From positions 76,441 to 140,440 of the forward strand of contig JAKFDI010000014.1 in the NCBI GenBank assembly GCA_036676235.1: a stretch of DNA of 64,000 nucleotides. The letters are read 5' to 3'. Every line of letters starts with the position of its first letter. The first letter of the stretch is position 1. Below are positions 1 through 7,736 of the stretch, piece after piece. Under the pieces are notes generated by a model. That model had not been told where the DNA came from. It was given only the letters and a program-made list of their open reading frames with translations, and did not search any database. The translations under genes and the position numbers were made by a program. This DNA is from JAKFDI01 sp036676235. GTDB taxonomy: Bacteria > Pseudomonadota > Gammaproteobacteria > Burkholderiales > Burkholderiaceae_C.

Positions 1-572
1 CCTACCTCGACATCGCCTACCAGGGCTTCGGCGACGGCATCGAGGAAGACGCCTTCGCCGTGCGCGCGTTGGCCGATGCCGGCGTCAGCTTCTTCTGCGC
101 CAGTTCCTTCTCCAAGAGCTTCTCGCTCTACGGCGAACGCTGCGGCGCCTTGAGCGTCGTCTGCCCCGACGCGGCGCAGGCCGAACTGGTGCTGGGCCAG
201 ATGCGCGCCACCATCCGCCGCAACTACAGCAGCCCGCCGACGCACGGCGGCCAGATCGTCGCGCGCGTGCTGTCCGATCCCGCGCTGCGCGCGCAATGGG
301 CCGGCGAACTGGACGCCATGCGCGCGCGCATCCATGCCATGCGCGAAAAGCTGCATGCCGTGCTCTCGGCCAAGCTGCCGGGGCGCGATTTCAGTTACTT
401 CATCCAGCAGCGCGGCATGTTCAGCTACACCGGGCTCTCCGCCGAACAGGTGGACCGACTGCGCGAGGAACACGCGGTGTACCTCGTGCGCTCGGGGCGC
501 ATGTGCGTGGCCGGGCTCAATTCATCCAACGTCGAGGCCACGGCCATCGCCATGGCGGCCGTGCTCGGCTGA
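1..572 (+). CDS. aromatic amino acid aminotransferase, 3' part only
   Basis: PLP-dependent class I aminotransferase of the aspartate/tyrosine group, entering from the left edge with reading frame from base 3. The visible part carries the DIAYQGFG segment near the start, whose Asp and Tyr contact the cofactor, then SSFSKSFSLYGERCG containing the PLP lysine, and a C-terminal RSGRMCVAGLN segment with the carboxylate-binding Arg. These are family features of TyrB/AspC enzymes, which move an amino group between an aromatic or acidic amino acid and 2-oxoglutarate in the cytoplasm. The N-terminal half lies outside the window, so substrate preference cannot be settled. The next gene starts 25 bases downstream on the same strand. 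Confidence 0.9.
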   Translation, partial: YLDIAYQGFGDGIEEDAFAVRALADAGVSFFCASSFSKSFSLYGERCGALSVVCPDAAQAELVLGQMRATIRRNYSSPPTHGGQIVARVLSDPALRAQWAGELDAMRARIHAMREKLHAVLSAKLPGRDFSYFIQQRGMFSYTGLSAEQVDRLREEHAVYLVRSGRMCVAGLNSSNVEATAIAMAAVLG

Positions 573-597
573 ACTGCCCACACAAGAGGAGCCACCG

Positions 598-1014
598 ATG
601 GACGACACGCCAGGCAACCCCAGCATGATGTCCCACGTCTCGATCGGCACGAACCGCTTCGAGGCGGCGCGCGCCTTCTACGACGCAGTGCTCGCGCCGC
701 TCGGCGTGAAGCGCGTGATGGAGCACCCCGGCGTGGTGGCCTACGGCAAGCTGTACCCCGAGTTCTGGGTCGGCGCGCCCTTCGACGGGCAGCCGGCCAA
801 CGTCGGCAATGGCACGCACTTCGGCTTCTTCGCCGAAAGCCGCGAGCAGGTGGATGCGTTCTGGCAAGCGGCAATTGCCGCCGGCGCCTCACCCGACGGC
901 CCACCCGGCCCGCGCCCGCTCTACGGCAAGCCCTACTACGGCTGCTTCGTGCGCGATCTCGACGGGCACAAGATCGAGGCGTCGTTCTGGGATCAGGCGG
1001 CAGCAGGGGAATAG
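598..1014 (+). CDS. VOC family (glyoxalase/bleomycin-resistance fold) protein
   Basis: A 138-residue protein of the vicinal oxygen chelate superfamily. An early SHVSIGTNRFEAARAFYDAV segment and a late YGCFVRDLDGHKIEASFW segment give the expected H...E metal-ligand pattern of a single glyoxalase-like module. I chose the ATG at 598 because AGAGGAG lies a few bases upstream; the open frame extends further 5' but only inside the preceding gene. Family members range from lyases to dioxygenases and binding proteins, so no substrate is assigned. It probably shares a transcript with the aminotransferase upstream. Downstream it meets gspB convergently, with a three-hairpin repeat between them. Confidence 0.85.
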   Translation: MDDTPGNPSMMSHVSIGTNRFEAARAFYDAVLAPLGVKRVMEHPGVVAYGKLYPEFWVGAPFDGQPANVGNGTHFGFFAESREQVDAFWQAAIAAGASPDGPPGPRPLYGKPYYGCFVRDLDGHKIEASFWDQAAAGE

Positions 1015-1043
1015 CCACCGCCAAGCGCGACGCACGAACCAGC

Positions 1044-1128
1044 GATCAAGCGAACGCCGCGGATCCGGCTCTGCCGGTCCGCTGGTGTTGCCCCCTTGAG
1101 GGGGCGCGCGAAGCGCGTAGGGGGTGGG
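1044..1128. repeat. three-hairpin intergenic element, copy 1 (3' of gspB)
   Basis: An imperfect palindromic unit built from a GGATCCGGC/GCCGGTCC hairpin, a CCCCC-TTGA-GGGGG hairpin, a CGCGC-GAA-GCGCG hairpin, and a closing GGGGGTGGG. Its right edge touches the gspB stop codon, so reading from gspB the sequence runs TGA-CCCACCCCC. Five further copies lie at 20368, 22239, 31207, 44452 and 60173. The convergent genes on either side suggest a bidirectional terminator, but that is inference. Confidence 0.85.
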
Positions 1129-1809
1129 TCAATACTCGATCGAGTAGCGGTAGTCCTTGAAGCGGAACACCGCCGAGCGCAGGTGGATCTGCTCCAGCGT
1201 CAGGTCCTTCGCCACCTCGGCGTTCTCACGGAACACCTGGCCGTTGAGGATCAGGTAGCGGCTCGCCGGGTTCTTCGAGTAGACCGAGCCGCCCACGTCC
1301 AGCTTCGGCAACTGGCTGCGGATCTGCGGCGGCAGTTCGGCCTGCTTCACGATGGGCGTCTCGGGCTTCGGTGCGGGTGATTCGGCGGCCGGAGCCGGTT
1401 TCGGCGGCTGCGCTTCACGCTTGGCAGGTTTGCGCGTGGACACCGGCGCGCGCGTTGGCGCGGGCAGCGGCGCCGCTTCCAGCGCTGGCGCTGGGGCTGG
1501 GGCTGGGGCTGGGGCTGGCGCTGGCGCTGGCTCCGCGATCGGCGCAGGCGCAGCCGGCTCGATGGCCCGCGGCAGCGGCGCGGCAGCCGCGACCACGCGT
1601 GGCGGCTCCGAGCGCAACAACTGCCACGCCAGCACGCCGACGAGCAGCAGCAAGCCACCAATCGCCACCCATGCAACCGGCACGCTGCGCGGCGCGCGAT
1701 CAAGGACCGGCCCCGCGCCCGGCGGCAAGGGCTGCGCATGCACGCCGGGCACCGCGCCGCGCGAGCGTTCGGAGTCGGCGCGCCGCAGCGCATCGAGGAT
1801 GTAGGACAT
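1129..1809 (-). CDS. gspB: GspB/ExeB-type general secretion pathway protein
   Basis: 226 residues. The start MSYILDALRRADSERSRG followed by VPGVHAQP is the N-terminal signature of GspB. A membrane segment (VAWVAIGGLLLLVGVLAWQLL) lies near residues 46-66, then a long Ala/Pro-rich periplasmic linker, then a C-terminal domain ending in FRFKDYRYSIEY. In known systems GspA and GspB form an inner-membrane complex that helps insert the type II secretin through peptidoglycan. The gene follows gspA by only two bases, so the pair is co-transcribed and probably translationally coupled. No other type II secretion gene is in the window. The linker is encoded by a hexamer tandem repeat. Confidence 0.9.
   Translation of the reverse strand: MSYILDALRRADSERSRGAVPGVHAQPLPPGAGPVLDRAPRSVPVAWVAIGGLLLLVGVLAWQLLRSEPPRVVAAAAPLPRAIEPAAPAPIAEPAPAPAPAPAPAPAPALEAAPLPAPTRAPVSTRKPAKREAQPPKPAPAAESPAPKPETPIVKQAELPPQIRSQLPKLDVGGSVYSKNPASRYLILNGQVFRENAEVAKDLTLEQIHLRSAVFRFKDYRYSIEY
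1484..1531. repeat. hexanucleotide tandem repeat inside gspB
   Basis: Eight consecutive GCTGG(C/G) hexamers on the plus strand, encoding an Ala-Pro dipeptide run in GspB. Because the unit is six bases, slippage would lengthen or shorten the periplasmic linker without breaking the frame. Confidence 0.9.
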
Positions 1810-1811
1810 GG

Positions 1812-3455
1812 CTATCTCGGGGGCAGCAGGCGCGGCTCGTCGATGCCGCGGGCCCGGTTGAGCTGCATGAAGGTGGTGGGGCCGGCGAGGCCGTCGGGCT
1901 TGAGCCCATGGGCCACCTGGAACGCGGAAACGTCCGACTTCAACGCCTCGTCCACACGATGCGGCCCCGGCGTCGCTGCGCGGCCTTCGAGCGCGGCGAG
2001 CTGGTCCACGAGCCAGTCGACCGCCGGCCCCGATTGGCCGCTCTGCAGCGTGCGCGCATAGCCCGGCGGTGCGCGCCAGAAGGTGGCGAAGTCGCCGCGC
2101 CAGACCTTGGCGAGCGCCTTGAGCGGCACGGTATGCGTCGTCTCGCCGATGCGCACGGTGGCCGCGTCGTCACCCAGGCCGACCAGCAGCGCGTAGGCCT
2201 GGGCCTCGCCGCTCTCGCCGCCGTGCAGTGTCAGCAGGCCGGGCCGGTCCAGCGTGCGGATGAGCGCGAGGCTGCTGCCGTCACCGCGAAAGCATTGCAC
2301 CTGCTGGCGCTGCGCGGCCGTGCACGGGTCGCCCTCGTCAAGCGTGAGCTGCCAGGCGGCGGCGAGTTCGCGCCAGGCCTGGTCTTCGTCGGCCATGAGG
2401 GCATCGAAGCCGCTCGTTGGGTCGAAAACGGCGGGTGCCGATGCGGCCGGCGCCACGGGGCTTGACGTCGACAACGCTGCCGCCAGCGGTGACGACGCCG
2501 CCGCGGCCGGGCGTGCATCGATGCCACGGCGCAGCCAGTCCTCGCCGCCCAGCGTCGCGGCGCCCGCCAGCACCGCCACCCCGGCCACACCCGCCAACGC
2601 CCGGCGCGGCACACGGCGCAGCGGCGGCTGACGCCCGCCGTCGAACACCTCGCGCGCCGCCTTGTCGACGATTGCCTCGTCGACTGCCGTGCGGCCGGAC
2701 GCATAGGCGCCCAGCAGCGCCCGATCGCACAGCAGGTTGATGCGGCGCGGCACGCCACCGGCGAGTGCGTGCACGCGGCGCAGCGCGCGCCGATCGAAAG
2801 GCAGCGGCCCGGCGAGGCCCGCCACCTCCAGCCGGTGGCGCACGTACTGCGCCGACTCGGCTTCCGACAACGCCTCCAGGTGGCAGCGCGCGATCACCCG
2901 CTGGGCCAGTTGCTCCAGCCCCGGCTGCGCCAGCATGTCGCGCAACTCGGGCTGGCCGATGAGCACGATCTGCAGCAGCTTGCGCTCGTTGGTTTCCAGG
3001 TTGGTGAGCAGGCGCAGTTGCTCCAGCACCTCGGCCGAGAGGCTTTGCGCCTCGTCGATGATGAGCACGTTGTTCTGGCCGACCGCATGCGTCTTGAGCA
3101 GGAAGTCGTTGAGCGGATCGATGTAGGCCTTGGCCGTCGCCTCGCCCGAGCCGGCGATCTGCTGCGGAATCCCGAACTCGTCGCACACCGTCTTCAGCAG
3201 CTCCGTGACGGTGAGTTGCGGATTGAAGATGTAGGCAACGTTGCAGCGCTTGGGCACCTGCTCGAGGAAGCAGCGGCACACCGTGGTCTTGCCCGCGCCG
3301 ATGGCGCCGGTGAGCAGCACGAAGCCGCCGCCGGCGCGCACGCCATAGAGAAGATGAGCGAGCGCCTCGCGGTGGCGCTCGCTCATGAAGAGGTAGCGCG
3401 GGTCGGGCGCGATGGAGAAGGGTTCGCGCGCGAGGCCGAAGAAGCGCAGGTACAT
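1812..3455 (-). CDS. gspA: ExeA/GspA-type AAA ATPase with peptidoglycan-binding domain
   Basis: 547 residues starting MYLRFFGLAREPFSIAPDP, typical of ExeA. The Walker A motif GAIGAGKTT is at about residues 50-58 and Walker B VLIIDEA at 130-136. A membrane segment (about 284-304) follows the cytoplasmic AAA region, and a C-terminal peptidoglycan-binding fold lies at about 475-540. In the Aeromonas/Vibrio model, ExeA uses ATP and binds peptidoglycan to place the type II secretin. It is the first gene of a two-gene unit with gspB, whose ATG begins two bases after the stop codon of this gene. Recognition of the family is firm; whether the organism has a matching secretion system cannot be judged from this window. 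Confidence 0.9.
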   Translation of the reverse strand: MYLRFFGLAREPFSIAPDPRYLFMSERHREALAHLLYGVRAGGGFVLLTGAIGAGKTTVCRCFLEQVPKRCNVAYIFNPQLTVTELLKTVCDEFGIPQQIAGSGEATAKAYIDPLNDFLLKTHAVGQNNVLIIDEAQSLSAEVLEQLRLLTNLETNERKLLQIVLIGQPELRDMLAQPGLEQLAQRVIARCHLEALSEAESAQYVRHRLEVAGLAGPLPFDRRALRRVHALAGGVPRRINLLCDRALLGAYASGRTAVDEAIVDKAAREVFDGGRQPPLRRVPRRALAGVAGVAVLAGAATLGGEDWLRRGIDARPAAAASSPLAAALSTSSPVAPAASAPAVFDPTSGFDALMADEDQAWRELAAAWQLTLDEGDPCTAAQRQQVQCFRGDGSSLALIRTLDRPGLLTLHGGESGEAQAYALLVGLGDDAATVRIGETTHTVPLKALAKVWRGDFATFWRAPPGYARTLQSGQSGPAVDWLVDQLAALEGRAATPGPHRVDEALKSDVSAFQVAHGLKPDGLAGPTTFMQLNRARGIDEPRLLPPR

Positions 3456-3485
3456 CGGCGCGAGCTTAGCGACGCAGCAAGACCA

Positions 3486-4226
3486 TCAGATGCATCGCCC
3501 GCCGTCGATCTCCATCGCCACGCCGGTGATCATCGAGGCCTCGTCGCTGCACAGGAAGCAGGCCGCGTTGCCGATGTCCTCGGGCGTGGACAGTCGCCCG
3601 AGCGGAATGCTCGCGAGAAATCGCGCGCGGTTCTCGGGCGTGTCGCCGCCCATGAAGGTGGGCAGCAGCGGTGTCTCACCCGCGACCGGGTTCAACGCAA
3701 CGACGCGGATGCCGAAGGGCGCCAGTTCCACCGCCATCGCGCGCGTGGCGGTGATGACCCAGCCCTTGCTGGCGTTGTACCAGGCGAGTTTGGGCCGCGG
3801 GCTCACGCCGGCGGTGCTGGCGACGTTGAGGATGACGCCGCCTTTCTGCGCCTTGAAACGCGGCACGACTTCGCGCGCGGCGAGGTAGATGGCCTTCATG
3901 TTCACGCCGGCGATGCGGTCGAAGTCGTCTTCGGGCAGGCCTTCCAGCGGCTGCGGCAGGTGCGCCACGCCGGCGTTGTTGACGAGGATGTGCAGGCCGC
4001 CGAAGGCGCGCTCGGCCTCGTCGAGCATGGCCTTGGTGTCGGCGGCGCGGCTCACGTCGGCCACGACGTAGCGCGCACCGGTGGCCTCGGCCACGCGCTT
4101 GGCATTGGCTTCGTCGCGGTCGGCGATCAGCACCTTCGCGCCTTCGGCGACGAACTTCTTCACGATGCCTTCGCCGAAGCCCGATCCGCCGCCGGTGACC
4201 ACGGCCACTTTGTCCTTCAATCGCAT
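3486..4226 (-). CDS. short-chain dehydrogenase/reductase, FabG-like
   Basis: 246-residue classical SDR. The cofactor loop TGGGSGFG is at residues 11-18, NNAG at 83-86, the catalytic Ser near 137, and YNASK gives Tyr150/Lys154. The open frame runs well upstream, but the ATG at 4226 is preceded by AGGAGA and yields the canonical MRLKDKVAVVTGG start. The C-terminus MEIDGGRCI fits the family. It follows an aldehyde dehydrogenase by 22 bases, so the pair may oxidise an alcohol or hydroxy compound in two NAD(P)-dependent steps. The substrate is unknown; annotation as a 3-oxoacyl-ACP reductase would overstate the evidence. Confidence 0.9.
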   Translation of the reverse strand: MRLKDKVAVVTGGGSGFGEGIVKKFVAEGAKVLIADRDEANAKRVAEATGARYVVADVSRAADTKAMLDEAERAFGGLHILVNNAGVAHLPQPLEGLPEDDFDRIAGVNMKAIYLAAREVVPRFKAQKGGVILNVASTAGVSPRPKLAWYNASKGWVITATRAMAVELAPFGIRVVALNPVAGETPLLPTFMGGDTPENRARFLASIPLGRLSTPEDIGNAACFLCSDEASMITGVAMEIDGGRCI

Positions 4227-4248
4227 CTCTGTCTCCTGTTGTGTTTGG

Positions 4249-5709
4249 TCAGTCGTGCTGGATGGCGACGGTCTTGAGCGTCGAGAAGCCGTACAGCGCC
4301 TCGAATCCCTTCTCGCGCCCGTGGCCCGAGCGCTTGACGCCGCCGAAGGGCAGCTCCACCCCGCCGCCGGCGCCGTAGTTGTTGATGAAGACCTGGCCGC
4401 AGCGCAGCGCGTGGGCCATGCGCAGTTGCCGCCCACCGTCGCGCGTCCACACACCGGCGACGAGCCCAAAGTCGGTGCCGTTGGCGAGCGCGATGGCTTC
4501 GGCCTCGCCGTCGAAGGGCGTGAGCACCTGCACCGGGCCGAAAATTTCCTGCTGCGCGAGCGCGTGGTCGGCCGGCACCGCATCGAGCAGGGTCGGCGGC
4601 AGGTAGTGGCCGCCCTTGGGCGCATCGGCGACCCGTTGGGCCTGCGCCGCCACCTTCAAGCCGCTGTCCCGTGCGAGCGCGAGAAAACCCGAGACGATGT
4701 CGTGCTGCCGCTTCGAGATCAGCGGCCCCACGTCGAGATCGCGCATCGCCGGGCCGACACGCAGCGCGCGCACGCGCTCGGCCATGCGGTCCCGCACGGT
4801 GTCGTAGACCGCGCGCTCGACCAGGATGCGCGAGCCGGCCGAACAGGTCTGCCCGGCGTTCTGGATGCCGGCGTTGACGAGGAAGGGCAGTGCACGTTCG
4901 ATGTCCGCATCGGCGAACACGACCTGCGGGCTCTTGCCGCCAAGTTCCAAGGTCACCGGCACGGCGTTCTTCGCGGCGGCGGCCTGCACCAGTGCGCCGG
5001 TGGCCACCGAGCCGGTGAAGGAGATGTGGTCGATGCCACGGTGTGCGGACAGCGCGGCGCCGGCTTCTTCGCCGAGGCCCGTCACCACGTTGAGCGCGCC
5101 CGGCGGCAGGCCGGCGTCGGTGGCGATGCGGGCGAAGGCGAGCACCGTGAGGCAGGCTTCCTCCGCCGGCTTCAACACGCAGGCGTTGCCCATCGCGAGT
5201 GCCGCGCCGACACTGCGACCGACGATCTGCATCGGGTAGTTCCAGGGCACGATGTGGCCCGTCACGCCATGCGGCTCGCGCAGCGTCATCACCGTGAAGC
5301 CGCGTTGATACGGCAGCGTCTCGCCGTGCAGCTTGTCGGCCGCGCCGCCGTAGAACTCGAGGTAGCGCGCCAGCGCCAGCGCATCGGCGCGGCCCTGCTT
5401 GAGCGGCTTGCCGACGTCCAGCGCTTCGAGTTCGGCCAGCCAGTCGGCCTGCTCGGCGATCTTGCGGCCGACGGCGGCGAGCAGCCTGCCGCGTTCGGTG
5501 GCGGTGAGGCGGCCCCACTCGCCGCCGTCACGCGCCGTTCGTGCTGCGGACACGGCCGCGTCGATGTCGGCGGCGCTGCCGCGGGCGATGTGCGCGAGCG
5601 GCGTGCCGTCGGAGGGGTTGTCCAGCTGCAAGGTGGCGCCCGAATCGGCACTGCGCCATTGGCCGCCGATGAGCAGTTGGGTGGTATCGAACGAGATCGT
5701 GGATGTCAT
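4249..5709 (-). CDS. NAD(P)-dependent aldehyde dehydrogenase
   Basis: 486 residues, normal length for the ALDH superfamily. FTGSVATG is the cofactor-binding loop, LELGGKSP supplies the general base Glu255, and NAGQTCSAGSR supplies the catalytic nucleophile Cys289. The PWNYPM segment of the betaine/gamma-aminobutyraldehyde-type dehydrogenases is present (VPWNYPMQIV). It is the first gene of a two-gene unit with the SDR downstream and is divergent from the peptide ABC transporter. Cytoplasmic oxidation of an aldehyde to an acid is secure; the exact substrate is not. Confidence 0.92.
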   Translation of the reverse strand: MTSTISFDTTQLLIGGQWRSADSGATLQLDNPSDGTPLAHIARGSAADIDAAVSAARTARDGGEWGRLTATERGRLLAAVGRKIAEQADWLAELEALDVGKPLKQGRADALALARYLEFYGGAADKLHGETLPYQRGFTVMTLREPHGVTGHIVPWNYPMQIVGRSVGAALAMGNACVLKPAEEACLTVLAFARIATDAGLPPGALNVVTGLGEEAGAALSAHRGIDHISFTGSVATGALVQAAAAKNAVPVTLELGGKSPQVVFADADIERALPFLVNAGIQNAGQTCSAGSRILVERAVYDTVRDRMAERVRALRVGPAMRDLDVGPLISKRQHDIVSGFLALARDSGLKVAAQAQRVADAPKGGHYLPPTLLDAVPADHALAQQEIFGPVQVLTPFDGEAEAIALANGTDFGLVAGVWTRDGGRQLRMAHALRCGQVFINNYGAGGGVELPFGGVKRSGHGREKGFEALYGFSTLKTVAIQHD

Positions 5710-5796
5710 GCCTCAGTCTCCAAGGCTCCCTGGTCCGCCGTCATCGCGGCGTTTTGAGCCATCATATTGAACGGCGCCCGCGTCACACCACATCTC

Positions 5797-5888
5797 CGTT
5801 CGCGCTGAGCCTGTCGAAGCGCCCCCGTGCAGGGGCACATGGCTTCGGCAAGCTCAGCCGGCCCTTCGACAGGCTCAGGGCGAACGGG
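5797..5888. repeat. TTCGACAGGCTCAG-type palindromic unit
   Basis: Two inverted copies of a CTTCGACAGGCTCAG-type sequence (5799-5819 and 5864-5888) flank an inner CTTCGGCAAGCTCAG copy (5843-5857). The whole unit can fold into a long hairpin. It lies in the divergent gap between the aldehyde dehydrogenase and the first permease and recurs near 11289 and 22102. The remaining bases of this 268-base gap show no clear promoter. Confidence 0.85.
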
Positions 5889-5977
5889 TCGGGGAAGCGG
5901 CGCACGAAGAACCAGGCCAACGGATCCCGACCATCGCTCTCTTCCTCCTCAAACGCTTCGCCGCCTTCGCTGCCACC

Positions 5978-6895
5978 TTGCTGGCCGCCACCGCGGTGAT
6001 CTTCGCGGTGCTCGACATCCTGCCCGGCAATGCCGCCGAGGTGATGCTCGGCGAGAGCGCCACGCCCGAGGCGGTGGCGGCGCTCACGGCAAAGCTCGGC
6101 CTCGACCGCCCGCCGCTCGTGCGCTACGGCGAATGGCTGCAAGGCCTGGCCGTGGGCGACATGGGCACGAGCGTCGCCTATGACACGCCGGTGCTCGAAC
6201 TCGTGCTGGAACGGCTGGAGGTCACCGTGCCGCTGGCCGTGATGGCGATGGTGCTGACCACCGTGCTTGCGCTCGCGCTCGGCCTGTACGCCGCTTCGCG
6301 CCACAACAAGCTCGGCGACGTGGGCGTGATGGCGGCCAGCCAGGTGGGCATCGCCATTCCCAATTTCTGGTTCGCGATCCTCCTGATCCTGCTGTTCTCG
6401 GTGCAGCTGCAGTGGTTCTCGGCCGGCGGCTTTCCCGGTTGGACGGAAGACCAGGGTGGCGGGCTGTGGGACGGTCTGCAAGCGCTGCTGCTGCCCACCG
6501 TGGCGCTGGCCGTGGTGCAGGCGGCCATCCTCGCGCGCATCACAAGGTCGGCGGTGCTCGAAGTGCTGCGCGAGGACTTCGTGCGCACCGCGCGCGCCAA
6601 GGGCCTCACCCAGCGCCAGGTGATGTGGCGCCACGTGCTGCGCAACGCCTTCGTGCCGGTGCTCACCATCATGGGCCTGCAGTTCGCCAACCTGCTCACC
6701 GGCACGGTGGTGATCGAGAACGTGTTCAGCCTGCCGGGCCTCGGGCGGCTGGTGTTCCAGGCGATTGCCAACCGCGACCTCATCGTGGTGCGCAACGTGG
6801 TGATGCTGCTGGCCGGCGCGGTGATCGTCATCAACTTCGTCGTCGACGTGCTGTATGCGGTCATCGACCCACGCCTTCGGGTGACCCATGGTTGA
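5978..6895 (+). CDS. peptide ABC transporter permease 1 (DppB-like)
   Basis: Inner-membrane permease of the dipeptide/oligopeptide/nickel type. It shows the family's LDILPGNAAEVMLG start region, several hydrophobic helices, and the EAA loop (LREDFVRTARAKGLTQRQVMWRHVLRNA) that docks on the ATPase. The first ATG/GTG/TTG in frame is the TTG at 5978, but this truncates the usual N-terminus. Codons from 5933 onward encode IALFLLKRFAAFAATLL, which resembles the normal beginning of such permeases. The true start is therefore probably near 5933 with a rare ATC codon, or a start was lost. Its last eight bases overlap the next permease. Confidence 0.88.
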   Translation: MLAATAVIFAVLDILPGNAAEVMLGESATPEAVAALTAKLGLDRPPLVRYGEWLQGLAVGDMGTSVAYDTPVLELVLERLEVTVPLAVMAMVLTTVLALALGLYAASRHNKLGDVGVMAASQVGIAIPNFWFAILLILLFSVQLQWFSAGGFPGWTEDQGGGLWDGLQALLLPTVALAVVQAAILARITRSAVLEVLREDFVRTARAKGLTQRQVMWRHVLRNAFVPVLTIMGLQFANLLTGTVVIENVFSLPGLGRLVFQAIANRDLIVVRNVVMLLAGAVIVINFVVDVLYAVIDPRLRVTHG

Positions 6896-7736
6896 GGCCG
6901 TCTTCGCCTTCTCGCGGCGTGCGCGCTTTCACGCGAGCTTCGTGATCGGCGCGGCGCTTGTCGCGCTGCTGGTCGCGAGCGCGCTCGTCTCGCTGGTATG
7001 GACGCCGCATTCGGCCACCGACATCGACGTGCCGTCCAAGCTGCTGGCGCCGTCGTCCACCCACTGGCTGGGCACCGACAGCCTGGGGCGCGACATCGTC
7101 TCGCTGCTGATGGTGGGCGCGCAGAACTCGATCGCGGTCGGCGTGATCGCGGTCGGCATCGGCATGGGCTTCGGCGTGGTGTTCGGCCTGCTCGCCGCCG
7201 CACGCCGCGGCTGGGTCGAGGAGGCGGTGATGCGGCTGTCGGACTTCACCTTCGCCTTCCCGGCGCTGCTGTCGGCCATCATGCTCACCGCCATCTACGG
7301 GCCGGGACTCGTCACCTCCATCGTCGCCATCGGCATCTTCAACATTCCGGTGTTCGCGCGCATCTCGCGCGCCGCAGCACTCGGCGTGTGGTCGCGCGAC
7401 TACGTGCTGGCCTCGCGCGCCTGCGGCAAGGGCACGTGGCACATCAGCGTGGCCCACGTGCTGCCCAACATCGCGAGCGTGCTCATCGTGCAGGCCACGA
7501 TCCAGTTCGCCACCGCCATCCTGGCCGAGGCGGCGCTCAGCTACCTCGGCCTCGGCACGCAGCCGCCACAGCCTTCGTGGGGGCGCATGCTCAACGAGGC
7601 GCAGACGATGATGTTCTCGGCACCCACGCTGGCGATCTGGCCGGGGCTCGCGATTGCGCTCAGCGTGCTCGGGCTCAACCTCATGGGCGACGGGCTGCGC
7701 GATCTGCTCGACCCACGGCTGGCGAGGGCGCGGTGA
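6888..7736 (+). CDS. peptide ABC transporter permease 2 (DppC-like)
   Basis: 282-residue membrane protein. It has an N-terminal helix (FVIGAALVALLVASALVSLVW), the HWLGTDSLGRDI motif diagnostic of DppC/OppC proteins, further helices, and an EAA loop with RDYVLASRACGKGTWHI. It pairs with the DppB-like permease to form the translocation pore for short peptides or similar solutes. The start overlaps the upstream stop by eight bases, and its own stop overlaps the GTG of the first ATPase, so translation is coupled through the operon. The ending GDGLRDLLDPRL is typical. Confidence 0.92.
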   Translation: MVEAVFAFSRRARFHASFVIGAALVALLVASALVSLVWTPHSATDIDVPSKLLAPSSTHWLGTDSLGRDIVSLLMVGAQNSIAVGVIAVGIGMGFGVVFGLLAAARRGWVEEAVMRLSDFTFAFPALLSAIMLTAIYGPGLVTSIVAIGIFNIPVFARISRAAALGVWSRDYVLASRACGKGTWHISVAHVLPNIASVLIVQATIQFATAILAEAALSYLGLGTQPPQPSWGRMLNEAQTMMFSAPTLAIWPGLAIALSVLGLNLMGDGLRDLLDPRLARAR

